From assembly GCA_025351985.1 (NCBI GenBank), contig JANXUW010000735.1, positions 1 to 10,492 of the forward strand: a DNA stretch of 10,492 nt. The letters are read 5' to 3'. This stretch comes from Pseudolysobacter sp. Lineage in GTDB: Bacteria; Pseudomonadota; Gammaproteobacteria; Xanthomonadales; Rhodanobacteraceae. Made by a program: the position numbers and the translations under genes. Below, piece after piece: positions 1 through 7,308 of the stretch. Within the stretch, counting starts at the first letter, position 1. Each line of letters starts with the position of its first letter. The notes below the pieces were generated by a model, which ran no database searches, was not told the origin of the DNA, and saw only the letters and a list, made by a program, of their open reading frames with translations.

Positions 1-431
1 TGCCGGATGGTGCGAACGTGGTGATCCCGAGCGATCCGAGCAACAACAGTCGTGCGCTGCTGTTGCTCAACAAGGTGGGGCTGATCACGCTGAAAGATCC
101 GGGCGATGCGCTGTGCACATTGAAGGACATTTCGGCCAATCCGAAGCACCTGAAATTCCGCGAACTCGAAGCCGCGATGTTGCCGCGTGTGCTCGATCAG
201 GTCGATCTTGCGCTGATCAATACCAATTACGCGCTCGCCGCCAAACTCGATCCGACCAAGGATGCGCTGGCGATCGAAGACAGCCATTCGCCTTACGTGA
301 ATTATCTGGTTGCGCGCTCGGATAATCGCAGCAGTGAAGCCGTGACCAAACTCGCGAAGGCGCTGACCAGTCCCGAAGTGAAAGCGTTTATCGCGAAGAA
401 ATATCAGGGCGCGGTGCTGCCGGCGTTTTGA
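1..431 (+). CDS. metQ: MetQ-like D-methionine ABC transporter substrate-binding lipoprotein, C-terminal part (5' end outside window)
   Basis: This is the C-terminal half of a NlpA/MetQ-family solute-binding protein, the periplasmic, lipid-anchored component that delivers methionine to the MetNI importer. The reading frame is open from base 3, so the gene starts off the left edge, and it ends with TGA at 429-431. About 142 residues are visible. They match the family in order: a PSDPSNNSRALLLLNKVGLI segment, a LEAAMLPRVLDQVDLALINT segment (the MetQ 'LE...LPR.L......INT.YA' pattern), then a DSPYVN-type stretch ('DSHSPYVNYLVAR'), and a short tail. The signal peptide and lipobox Cys expected at the N-terminus cannot be seen. 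metN and metI are expected upstream, but that is inference. NlpA-family relatives can bind other substrates, so methionine is the likely rather than certain ligand. Confidence 0.88.
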   Translation, partial: PDGANVVIPSDPSNNSRALLLLNKVGLITLKDPGDALCTLKDISANPKHLKFRELEAAMLPRVLDQVDLALINTNYALAAKLDPTKDALAIEDSHSPYVNYLVARSDNRSSEAVTKLAKALTSPEVKAFIAKKYQGAVLPAF

Positions 432-456
432 TCGTGGATTGATGCTGCAAGATATT
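428..456 (+). promoter_or_regulatory. Possible sigma-70 promoter for the thioredoxin/YyaL-like gene
   Basis: TTGATC at 428-433 and GATATT at 451-456 are separated by exactly 17 bases; each hexamer matches 4 of 6 consensus positions. The -35 box overlaps the stop codon of the metQ-like gene. A start near 463 would leave a leader of about 38 bases before the ATG at 501. Matches of this quality occur by chance, so this is tentative. Read-through from the metQ operon is the alternative, since the two genes are in the same direction and only 69 bases apart. Confidence 0.28.
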
Positions 457-500
457 CGCGGGTTGTCGGTCTGTAGTTCATCACGCCGGAAATCATCTGT

Positions 501-2306
501 ATGCATCGCTTTCACAGACCACTTTTTACGCGCGTGTTCGGCGCGCTATCGATTCTGTTTTTCTGCGCCGGCATTCCGCTGGCACACGCGAAAGATGCCG
601 GCAAGATTGTCTGGTTGCATGCCGAAGCCGATGCGTTTGCAAAAGCGCGCGCGCAACATCGTTTTGTGCTGCTCGATCTCGAAGCCGTGTGGTGCCATTG
701 GTGCCACGTGATGGACGAGCAGACGTATGCGAATGCCGAAGTCGCGGCCGAGATTTCAGCGCACTACGTCGCGCTGCGCATCGATCAGGATTCGCGCCCG
801 GACATCGCCAATCGTTATGGCGATTTCGGCTGGCCGGCGACGGTGGTCTTTGCCGCGGATGGCACCGAGATCGTCAAACGCCGCGGTTACATCGAAGCGC
901 CGCGATTCCTCAGCATGCTCAAGGCGATCGTGGTCGATCCGTCGCCGATCGTGGTCGCCACCGCCGATGCGGCAGCCATGCCGACCCAACACGACAGTGC
1001 ACTCGATGCGACCACGCGCGACGAAATGCTAACGCGTTATCGCGATAACTACGATCACAAGCTCGGCAGCCTGCAAGCGACGCAAAAATTTCTCGACTAC
1101 GACAGCGTAGAGTTCGCGATCGTGCACGGTCAGGCAGGTGATGCCAGCGAAACCGCGATGGCGCGGCAGACGCTGGACGCAGCGCGCGCGCTGTTCGATC
1201 CCGCCTGGGGCGGCGTGTATCAATATTCCACCGATGGCGATTGGTCACATCCGCACTTCGAGAAACTCGCCACGTTGCAGGCGCAATATCTGCGCATCTA
1301 TGCATTGGCGTGGGCGGCGTTCGGCAAGGAACAGGATCACAAGGCGGTCGATTCGATTCGCGGTTTTCTCGATACGTTTTTGCGCAGTCCCGATGGCGTC
1401 TTCTACGTCAGCCAGGATGCCGATCTGCATGCCGGCGAGCACTCCGATAAATATTTTGCACTCGACGATGCGCAGCGTCGTGCGCTCGGCGTGCCGCGTG
1501 TCGACACGCATATTTACGCACAGCAGAACGGCATGATTATCGAGGCGCTCGCGACGTGGGCCGAACTCAGCGGCGATGCGACGGCTTTGAATGAGGCACG
1601 GCAATCGGCCGAATGGATCATCAAACATCGCGTATTGCCGGGCGGCGGATTTCGCCATGACGAGCACGATGCGGCTGGACCGTACCTCGCCGACACGCTG
1701 GCGATGGGGCGCGGTTTTCTCGCGCTGTATCGCGCCAGCGGCGAACGTGGTTGGCTGCAACATGCGAGCGCAGCCGCCGATTTCATCAACGCGAATTTCA
1801 GCGATCCGAACGGTGGATTTTATTCCGCGAAAGGTGCTGGCCTGATCAAGCCGCTGCCGGATTTCGGCGAGAATGTTTCACTCGCACGTTTCACCAATCT
1901 GCTCGCACGCTACAGCGGCAAACCCGCACATCGCACCGAAGCGATGCAGGCGCTGCGCTACATCGTCAACCCAGAACTCGCGCTGAAAAACCTGACCAAT
2001 CCCGGCGTGCTGCTGGCCGATACCGAAGCGCACACCGAACCGTTGCACCTGACGATCACCGGCGCACGCAGCGATGTGAATGCGGCAAAGCTGTTTGCTA
2101 CCGTGCAGGAATTACCAGTCTGGTACAAACGCGTGGAATGGTGGGATCGGGCCGAAGGTCCGCTGCCGAATCCCGACGTGACCTATCCGCAACTGAAACG
2201 CGCTGCGGCATTCGTCTGCACCGAATCAAATTGCTCGTTACCGATTTTCGATCCGGCGCAGATTGCGTTGTTCTTGCAGAAATCGCGCGAGCTGCAGTCG
2301 CACTGA
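501..2306 (+). CDS. Exported DUF255/YyaL-like thioredoxin-domain protein
   Basis: The product has 601 residues. Residues 1-30 form a signal peptide (basic start, hydrophobic FGALSILFFCAGIPL, then AHA before KDAGK), so it should act in the periplasm or outside. Residues about 35-150 are a thioredoxin fold with the WCHWCHVM motif (C65-x-x-C68) typical of the DUF255/YyaL (SSP411) family and a cis-Pro loop GWPATVVF with P112. The remaining roughly 430 residues are rich in aromatics and helices, as expected for the alpha/alpha-barrel glycosidase-like half of YyaL proteins; I see no certain catalytic residues there. The protein is shorter than typical YyaL (about 690 residues), which is usually cytosolic. 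Start choice: ATG at 501 gives a complete signal peptide, with a weak GGAA at 488-491. The substrate is unknown; thiol redox activity is inferred from CxxC only. It ends 13 bases from the convergent neighbour, with no clear terminator between them. Confidence 0.85.
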   Translation: MHRFHRPLFTRVFGALSILFFCAGIPLAHAKDAGKIVWLHAEADAFAKARAQHRFVLLDLEAVWCHWCHVMDEQTYANAEVAAEISAHYVALRIDQDSRPDIANRYGDFGWPATVVFAADGTEIVKRRGYIEAPRFLSMLKAIVVDPSPIVVATADAAAMPTQHDSALDATTRDEMLTRYRDNYDHKLGSLQATQKFLDYDSVEFAIVHGQAGDASETAMARQTLDAARALFDPAWGGVYQYSTDGDWSHPHFEKLATLQAQYLRIYALAWAAFGKEQDHKAVDSIRGFLDTFLRSPDGVFYVSQDADLHAGEHSDKYFALDDAQRRALGVPRVDTHIYAQQNGMIIEALATWAELSGDATALNEARQSAEWIIKHRVLPGGGFRHDEHDAAGPYLADTLAMGRGFLALYRASGERGWLQHASAAADFINANFSDPNGGFYSAKGAGLIKPLPDFGENVSLARFTNLLARYSGKPAHRTEAMQALRYIVNPELALKNLTNPGVLLADTEAHTEPLHLTITGARSDVNAAKLFATVQELPVWYKRVEWWDRAEGPLPNPDVTYPQLKRAAAFVCTESNCSLPIFDPAQIALFLQKSRELQSH

Positions 2307-2319
2307 CTGTTCCGCACGC

Positions 2320-5300
2320 TTATTTATCAAGGACGATTTCCGGCTGTTTTGCAGCCTTCAACTGCGTGTTCAAGGCTGCCAATTCTTTGCTCTTCGTTTG
2401 CTGCCACTCGCCCAAGGTTTTCGTCAGACTCGCATCGAGCTTGGCATAGCCGGTTTTTGCATCGGCCGTCGGTGCGGCATCTACATTGCTCACGGCAAGA
2501 TCGAGCTTGTCGAGTGCGGTGCCGAGATAACGCAAACTGCTCAGCGACTTCGGCGGCAGATACCAGAGATTGTCGGGATTCGCCGGATCGTGTGTGCCGG
2601 TGATCGCGGCGATATGCGCGCGCAACAGATCGATGTTCTTCGCGATTTTCGGATCGGCTTTTTCGCGTTGCGCGATGAGTGCCTTGTCGAGTTTTTCCGC
2701 TTCCTGATTCGCCGCGGCGAGTTGCGCGCGTGAAGTTTCGAGCTTGCGCGCGAGTTCGAACTGCTGCGCATACGCCGCTTGCGGCAGCGTGATGCGCGGA
2801 TCGGCCTCGATGCTGAACGTCTGCGTTTTGCGCTCGCCATCAACACTCAATTCGACGCTGTATTTTCCGGGCGGCGCCCACACGCCGTTCGCGTAGGCAT
2901 TGCCGTCGGCCAAGGCCGGTGGCGCGGCGTAACGCAGCGGCCAGACGAAACGATGCATGCCGGCGGCGGTGGAAAGTGTCGTTGGCGATTCGAACCATTC
3001 CGGCGCGACATCGAGTTTGGCCGGATCGAGTTTCGGCGCAGCATCGGCGCTGCTGTAGCGACGCACGAGTTGTCCCTGCGCATCGAAAATCGTCAGCGTG
3101 ATCGGCGTGCTGCTGGCCGTCTTCAGCGCGTAGTCGAGGTACGCGCCATCCGGCGGATTGAGCGCCAGCGGTTCGTCGCGCGGCATCGGCGAACCGGCGA
3201 AACCCGAGGGTCGCAGACGCTGCACGGTGGCCGGTGCAAACAGCCATGACGTTGCGTTTGCGGCCGCTGCATCGAGCTGCCGCAAAGGCGAAACATCGTC
3301 CATGATCCAGAACGCGCGGCCGTGCGTGGCGATCACGAGATCGTTGCCGTGCACGTCGATATCGCGCACCGATGTGACCGGCAGATTCTGCTGCAGCGGC
3401 TGCCAGTGATCGCCGTCGTCGAACGATACATACACGCCTTTTTCGGTGCCGGCGTAAAGCAGGCCACGACGCAGTGGATCTTCGCGCACCGCATTCGCGA
3501 AGCTGCCGGCGGCAATTCCGTTGGCGATCAACTGCCAGCTTTTTCCACCGTCGCGCGTGCGATAGATGTACGGCTTGAAATCGTCGAGCCGATGCCGATC
3601 AATCGCGACATACGCGGTTTCCGCGTCGAAATGCGAGGTGTCGATAATGCCGATCTTGTCCCAGCTGCCGAGCGCTTTCGGTGTGATGTTGCTCCAGTGC
3701 TGGCCTTCGTCGCGCGTGCGCCAGATCAGGCCATCGTCGGTGCCGACCCAGATATCGTGATCGGCAAGACGCGACGGCGCGATCGCATAAATCACGCCAC
3801 GGCGCGGGCCGAGTTGTTCGTTGTTGGCGATGGTCGGCGCATCGAGCGTTTTTGGCACTGCGGGATTTTCGCGCGTCAGATCGGCGCTGATCTGCTGCCA
3901 GTGTTCGCCCTTGTCATCGGTGCGATACAAACGCTGGTTGGCGAAATACAGCACCTTGGCATCGCGATGCGAAAACGTCAGCGGCAAGGTCCAGACGCTG
4001 CGATGATGATCGGGAAAAGCGAAGGTCGGATCGATATCCTGCGTCTGCTGCGTACGCAGGTCGAGCTTGTCGACGGTGCCGCCGTAGATCACATCGGGAT
4101 CGTCCGGATCGGGCGCGATGTTGCCGCTCTCGCCGCCCGCGGTGGTCTCGCGAAACTGGCTCATGTTGATGCCGTCGATCGTGTTGCTGCGACTCGGCAC
4201 GCCGGCCGCGCCGGAATCCTGCTGCGCACCGTACACCCAATACGGAAAACGCGTGTCGGTGATGACATGATAAAACTGGCCGGTCGGCTGGTTGAACCAG
4301 CTGCTCCAGGTCGCACCGCCGTTCAAGCTCACGACCGCGCCTTGATCTACGCCGAGCATCTGCCGTTGCGGATCGTTCGGATCGATCCAGAGCGAGTGAT
4401 AATCGTCGCCGCCGGGCGCGCCCTTGCTCGGCACGAAGGTTTTTCCGCCATCGACCGAACGGTACAAATTGGTGTTGCACGCGTAAACGATGTTGGGATT
4501 TTTCGGATCGACCGTGATGCCGCCGAAATACCAGCCGCGCGTCCAGATGCGCGGATCAATGCCAACGCGCTTGAAGTGTCCGCCGGCATCGTCCGACCGA
4601 TACAAACCACCGTCGATCGCATCGACCATCGCATACACGCGCTGCGGTTCGCTCGGCGCAATCGCGAGGCCGACACGACCGACCTGCTTCGGCAAACCGT
4701 GGCTGGTGATTTCCGTCCAGTGATCGCCGCCATCGGTCGACTTGTACAGACCGCCGCTCGGCCCGCTCGACGGCGGATAAATATTCCACGGCGTGCGCCG
4801 CGTCTGCCACAGCGTGGCGTAGATCACGCGCGCATTGCCCGGCTCGAAGGCGAGATCGATCGCGCCGGTATCGGCATTCTTGAACAGAACGTTCTGCCAA
4901 CTCTTGCCGCCATCGCGCGAACGGAAAACACCACGCTCGGCATTCGCGCCGTACGGATGACCGAGCGCGGCGACATAGACCAGATTCGCATCGTTCGGAT
5001 CGACCAGCACACGACCGATCTGTTGCGTATCGTCGAGTCCGATGTGGCTCCATTGCTTGCCGCCATCGACGGATTTATACATGCCGTTGCCCTGCGCGAT
5101 ATCCGAGCGCATGTCGGCTTCGCCGCTGCCGACATAGATCACTTTCGGATTCGACGGCGCGAGTGCAATTGCGCCGATCGAACCGATCGCCTGACCATCG
5201 AAGATCGGCTGCCACGTGCGCGCCGCGTCGTGCGTTTCCCACACGCCACCATTCACGCTGCCGAAATAAAAATGCGACGGATCGTTCGGCACGCCGCTGA

Positions 5301-5451
5301 CGGCCAGTACGCGCCCGCCGCGAAACGGACCGATCAGGCGCCAATGCAAATCCTGAAACAGCGATTGATCGACACTCGCGATCGGCTCGGCCAGCGCCGC
5401 GGCTCCGCAGCAAAGGCACAACATGCAAAACAACCAGCGAGACAGATTCAT
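2320..5451 (-). CDS. Exported Asp-box (BNR/sortilin Vps10-like) beta-propeller protein
   Basis: A 1043-residue secreted protein annotated in many genomes as a 'glycosyl hydrolase' or Vps10/sortilin-domain protein. A signal peptide spans residues 1-21 (MNLSRWLF..., ending ALA before EP). About ten Asp-box motifs of the S/T-x-D-x-G-x-x-W type follow, near residues 70 (ETHDAARTW, degenerate), 124 (KSVDGGKQW), 176, 235, 283, 329, 372, 509, 576, 630 and 674, which indicates one or two beta-propellers. Residues about 778-885 resemble a FlgD-like immunoglobulin fold (LTIFDAQGQLVRRY; then WAPPGKYSVELSVDGERKTQ). A charged coiled-coil-like helix lies near 892-935. No catalytic residues can be assigned, so enzyme activity is not supported; binding or proteolysis-related roles are equally possible. 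The start is set at 5451, where GGAG lies 6 bases upstream and the signal peptide begins; the frame remains open 32 codons further upstream, to 5547, but those residues are not signal-like. Confidence 0.88.
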   Translation of the reverse strand: MNLSRWLFCMLCLCCGAAALAEPIASVDQSLFQDLHWRLIGPFRGGRVLAVSGVPNDPSHFYFGSVNGGVWETHDAARTWQPIFDGQAIGSIGAIALAPSNPKVIYVGSGEADMRSDIAQGNGMYKSVDGGKQWSHIGLDDTQQIGRVLVDPNDANLVYVAALGHPYGANAERGVFRSRDGGKSWQNVLFKNADTGAIDLAFEPGNARVIYATLWQTRRTPWNIYPPSSGPSGGLYKSTDGGDHWTEITSHGLPKQVGRVGLAIAPSEPQRVYAMVDAIDGGLYRSDDAGGHFKRVGIDPRIWTRGWYFGGITVDPKNPNIVYACNTNLYRSVDGGKTFVPSKGAPGGDDYHSLWIDPNDPQRQMLGVDQGAVVSLNGGATWSSWFNQPTGQFYHVITDTRFPYWVYGAQQDSGAAGVPSRSNTIDGINMSQFRETTAGGESGNIAPDPDDPDVIYGGTVDKLDLRTQQTQDIDPTFAFPDHHRSVWTLPLTFSHRDAKVLYFANQRLYRTDDKGEHWQQISADLTRENPAVPKTLDAPTIANNEQLGPRRGVIYAIAPSRLADHDIWVGTDDGLIWRTRDEGQHWSNITPKALGSWDKIGIIDTSHFDAETAYVAIDRHRLDDFKPYIYRTRDGGKSWQLIANGIAAGSFANAVREDPLRRGLLYAGTEKGVYVSFDDGDHWQPLQQNLPVTSVRDIDVHGNDLVIATHGRAFWIMDDVSPLRQLDAAAANATSWLFAPATVQRLRPSGFAGSPMPRDEPLALNPPDGAYLDYALKTASSTPITLTIFDAQGQLVRRYSSADAAPKLDPAKLDVAPEWFESPTTLSTAAGMHRFVWPLRYAAPPALADGNAYANGVWAPPGKYSVELSVDGERKTQTFSIEADPRITLPQAAYAQQFELARKLETSRAQLAAANQEAEKLDKALIAQREKADPKIAKNIDLLRAHIAAITGTHDPANPDNLWYLPPKSLSSLRYLGTALDKLDLAVSNVDAAPTADAKTGYAKLDASLTKTLGEWQQTKSKELAALNTQLKAAKQPEIVLDK

Positions 5452-5679
5452 GCAGAGCTCCACGAGACAAACCTGGGGTGTCGGCGCCGCTTCGATATTC
5501 CGCCGCCGACTGACACAATGTTCCATCATAAGGCGGAGTCGCGCCATTACCTGCTGCCAAACGTCATGTCTTGCTCGACGCCGCTAGCCGGCAGTCGCAC
5601 AAGCGAGCGATGTTGCCGAATAATTTGAGTGATACAGGTATATCCGCGCTCGCCATGAAGAAATTTTCATTGTTCGCGA

Positions 5680-5698
5680 GGCGATCCATGGCATCGCC
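5680..5698. repeat. Six-base-arm inverted repeat (possible hairpin or operator)
   Basis: GGCGAT at 5680-5685 pairs perfectly with ATCGCC at 5693-5698, leaving the loop CCATGGC. No T-run follows on either strand directly, so it does not look like an intrinsic terminator. Its place between two divergent genes would suit a regulator binding site, but arms of six bases can occur by chance in GC-rich DNA. Confidence 0.35.
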
Positions 5699-5754
5699 GG
5701 ATTCGTGCGTCGCGCGAAAAAAAAAAATCTTTCGGCACATCGATACGTTTCAAT

Positions 5755-5784
5755 TTGCCTGCTAAGCTCCGTGTTGCATTTACT
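5755..5784 (+). promoter_or_regulatory. Possible promoter for the MATE transporter gene
   Basis: TTGCCT at 5755-5760 and TTTACT at 5779-5784 stand 18 bases apart, each with 4 of 6 consensus matches. The 11-A tract at 5717-5727 lies about 28 bases upstream of the -35 box and could act as a bent or UP-like element. The predicted start near 5791 would give a leader of about 45 bases. This is a weak call by eye. Confidence 0.25.
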
Positions 5785-5835
5785 TAACCGCACACGTTAC
5801 GGGTCGCGTCACGGGGCGTGATTCGAGGATATTTG

Positions 5836-7272
5836 ATGAGTTCCGTTTCCATTCCGTCTCGACCGTTGTTGACCGAAGGACCGATCGCCAAGACCCTGTT
5901 TTTCTTCTCGCTGCCGATTCTGTTCGGCAATGTATTGCAGTCGCTGAACGGCTCGATCAACGCGATCTGGGTCGGCCATTATCTCGGTGAAGCCGCCCTC
6001 ACCGCGACCGCCAACGCCAACACCATCCTGTTTTTTCTGATCGGCAGCATCTTCGGCGTCGGCATGGCTGCGACCATCCTGGTCGGGCAAAGCATGGGCG
6101 CGCGCAATGTCGATCAGGCCAAGCGTGTGGTCGGCACCAGCGTGACATTTTTCGTCGGCCTGTCGTTAATGGTGGCGCTGCTCGGCTTCGCGTTTTCCAA
6201 CCAGCTCATGAGCTGGATGCACATGCCGGCCGATGCATTGCCACTCGCGGTGGCGTATCTGCGCATCATTTTTCTCGGCGTGCCGTTCATGTTCACCTAC
6301 ACCTTCCTGATGATGGTGTTGCGTGGCGCGGGCGATTCGAAAACGCCGTTTATTTTCCTTGTCGTGTCGGTGATTCTGGATATCGCGCTGAACCCGCTGC
6401 TGATCTTCGGCTGGGGCCCGATTCCGGCGATGGGCATTGCCGGCTCGGCCACCGCGACCTTGATCGCGCAAGTCGTCAGCCTGTTCGGGCTGATCACACA
6501 CTTGTATCGCAGCAAGCATTTTTTGTGCATCCATCGCGGCGAAGGACATTACCTGCGCATCGACCGCGTGATCCTCGGCGCGCTGATCGGCAAAGGCATC
6601 CCGATGGGTTTGCAGATGATCGTGATCTCGCTCAGCATGATTTTCATGATCAGCCTCGTGAACCGTTTCGGTTCGCAAACCGCGGCCGCGTATGGCGCGT
6701 GTTTCCAGCTCTGGAACTACATCCAGATGCCGGCTTTTGCGGTCGGCGCGGCGGTATCGTCGATGGCATCGCAGAACGTCGGCGCGAAATTATGGGATCG
6801 TGTATCGCGCACCGCGGTAATCGGCGTCGCCTACAATTTCCTCATGACCGGCGGCTTGGTCATTCTGATTTATCTGTTCAATCGCGGCGCGCTCGGCCTG
6901 TTTCTGCCGGACGATGGCGACGCGATCCGCATTGCGCAGCACATCAATGCGATCGTGGTCTGGTCGTTCGTATTCTTCGGCGTGACCTTCGTGATTTCCG
7001 GCGTGGTGCGCTCGACCGGCGCGGTGATTCCGCCGCTCGTCATCCTGTTCATCTCGATGTGGCTGCTGCGTATTCCGTTCGCGTATCTGCTCGTGGACAG
7101 TTGGGGTGCGGATGCGGTCTGGTGGAGTTTTCCGCTCGGCGCGCTCGCCTCGATGATCCTGTCGCTAGCGTATTACCGCCTCGGCAATTGGAAAAATGCG
7201 CACATGTTGAAAGCCGGCGTGACGCCGAATGCCGCGCAGGAAGTTACACCTATGGCGATCATCGCGGAATAG
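5836..7272 (+). CDS. MATE-family multidrug/cation efflux transporter
   Basis: A 478-residue polytopic inner-membrane protein of the MATE (NorM/DinF-type) family, which exports cationic drugs or metabolites in exchange for Na+ or H+. The hydrophobicity pattern fits about 12 membrane helices in two homologous halves. Family-like signatures are SLPILFGNVLQSLNGSINAI (residues 25-44) leading into WVGHYLGEAALTATA, then VGQSMGARN (83-91), LRGAGDSKTP after the fourth or fifth helix, and, in the second half, NRFGSQTAAAYGA and SQNVGAKLWDR. The stretch that often reads D-x-I-x-V-G in relatives is N42-A-I-W-V-G here. The start is ATG at 5836, where GAGGA (5825-5829) is 6 bases upstream; an in-frame GTG at 5818 is less likely. 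The substrate cannot be told from sequence. No regulator gene is adjacent. It converges with the HupE-like gene 36 bases downstream. Confidence 0.93.
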   Translation: MSSVSIPSRPLLTEGPIAKTLFFFSLPILFGNVLQSLNGSINAIWVGHYLGEAALTATANANTILFFLIGSIFGVGMAATILVGQSMGARNVDQAKRVVGTSVTFFVGLSLMVALLGFAFSNQLMSWMHMPADALPLAVAYLRIIFLGVPFMFTYTFLMMVLRGAGDSKTPFIFLVVSVILDIALNPLLIFGWGPIPAMGIAGSATATLIAQVVSLFGLITHLYRSKHFLCIHRGEGHYLRIDRVILGALIGKGIPMGLQMIVISLSMIFMISLVNRFGSQTAAAYGACFQLWNYIQMPAFAVGAAVSSMASQNVGAKLWDRVSRTAVIGVAYNFLMTGGLVILIYLFNRGALGLFLPDDGDAIRIAQHINAIVVWSFVFFGVTFVISGVVRSTGAVIPPLVILFISMWLLRIPFAYLLVDSWGADAVWWSFPLGALASMILSLAYYRLGNWKNAHMLKAGVTPNAAQEVTPMAIIAE

Positions 7273-7308
7273 CGCTTCGCGGTTTGTTACTGCGCGAAAT
7301 TCGCGTGG

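Larger units (their letters stand above)
5452..5835. other. Divergent intergenic region with A-tract and inverted repeats
   Basis: These 384 bases separate the divergently read Asp-box protein gene and the MATE gene and should hold both promoters. Small open frames at 5571-5765 (+) and 5584-5793 (-) have no convincing ribosome site or recognisable product and are not called. Visible structure: a 16-base near-palindrome at 5655-5670 (ATGAA, six bases, TTCAT); a hairpin at 5680-5698 with perfect six-base arms GGCGAT/ATCGCC around a seven-base loop; and a run of 11 A at 5717-5727. On the minus strand a TATGAT hexamer (complement of 5525-5530) could be a -10 box for the Asp-box gene, but no good -35 box stands at the right distance. 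I see no RNA gene here. Confidence 0.6.

Noticed and set aside
5452..5547. N-terminal extension of the Asp-box protein by 32 residues to 5547.
   Set aside because: The extension is Arg/Cys-rich and not signal-like, whereas the start at 5451 has GGAG 6 bases upstream and begins a standard signal peptide.
3322..5628. A 768-codon open frame on the plus strand opposite the Asp-box protein gene.
   Set aside because: It mirrors the codon bias of the minus-strand gene; its product is low-complexity (Arg/Ile/Ala/Asp-rich) with no recognisable motif, while the minus-strand frame has a signal peptide, ribosome site and repeated Asp-boxes.
5571..5793. Small frames on both strands in the divergent intergenic region (64 and 69 codons).
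   Set aside because: They have no ribosome site, no domain, and one runs through the 11-A tract; probably chance.
5818..5835. GTG at 5818 as the start of the MATE gene.
   Set aside because: The ATG at 5836 has GAGGA at the right distance, and the extra six residues add nothing family-like.
7293..7305. Inverted repeat CGCGAA-A-TTCGCG between the convergent MATE and HupE-like genes, considered as a bidirectional terminator.
   Set aside because: The stem is only five or six pairs with a minimal loop and no T-run follows on either strand.
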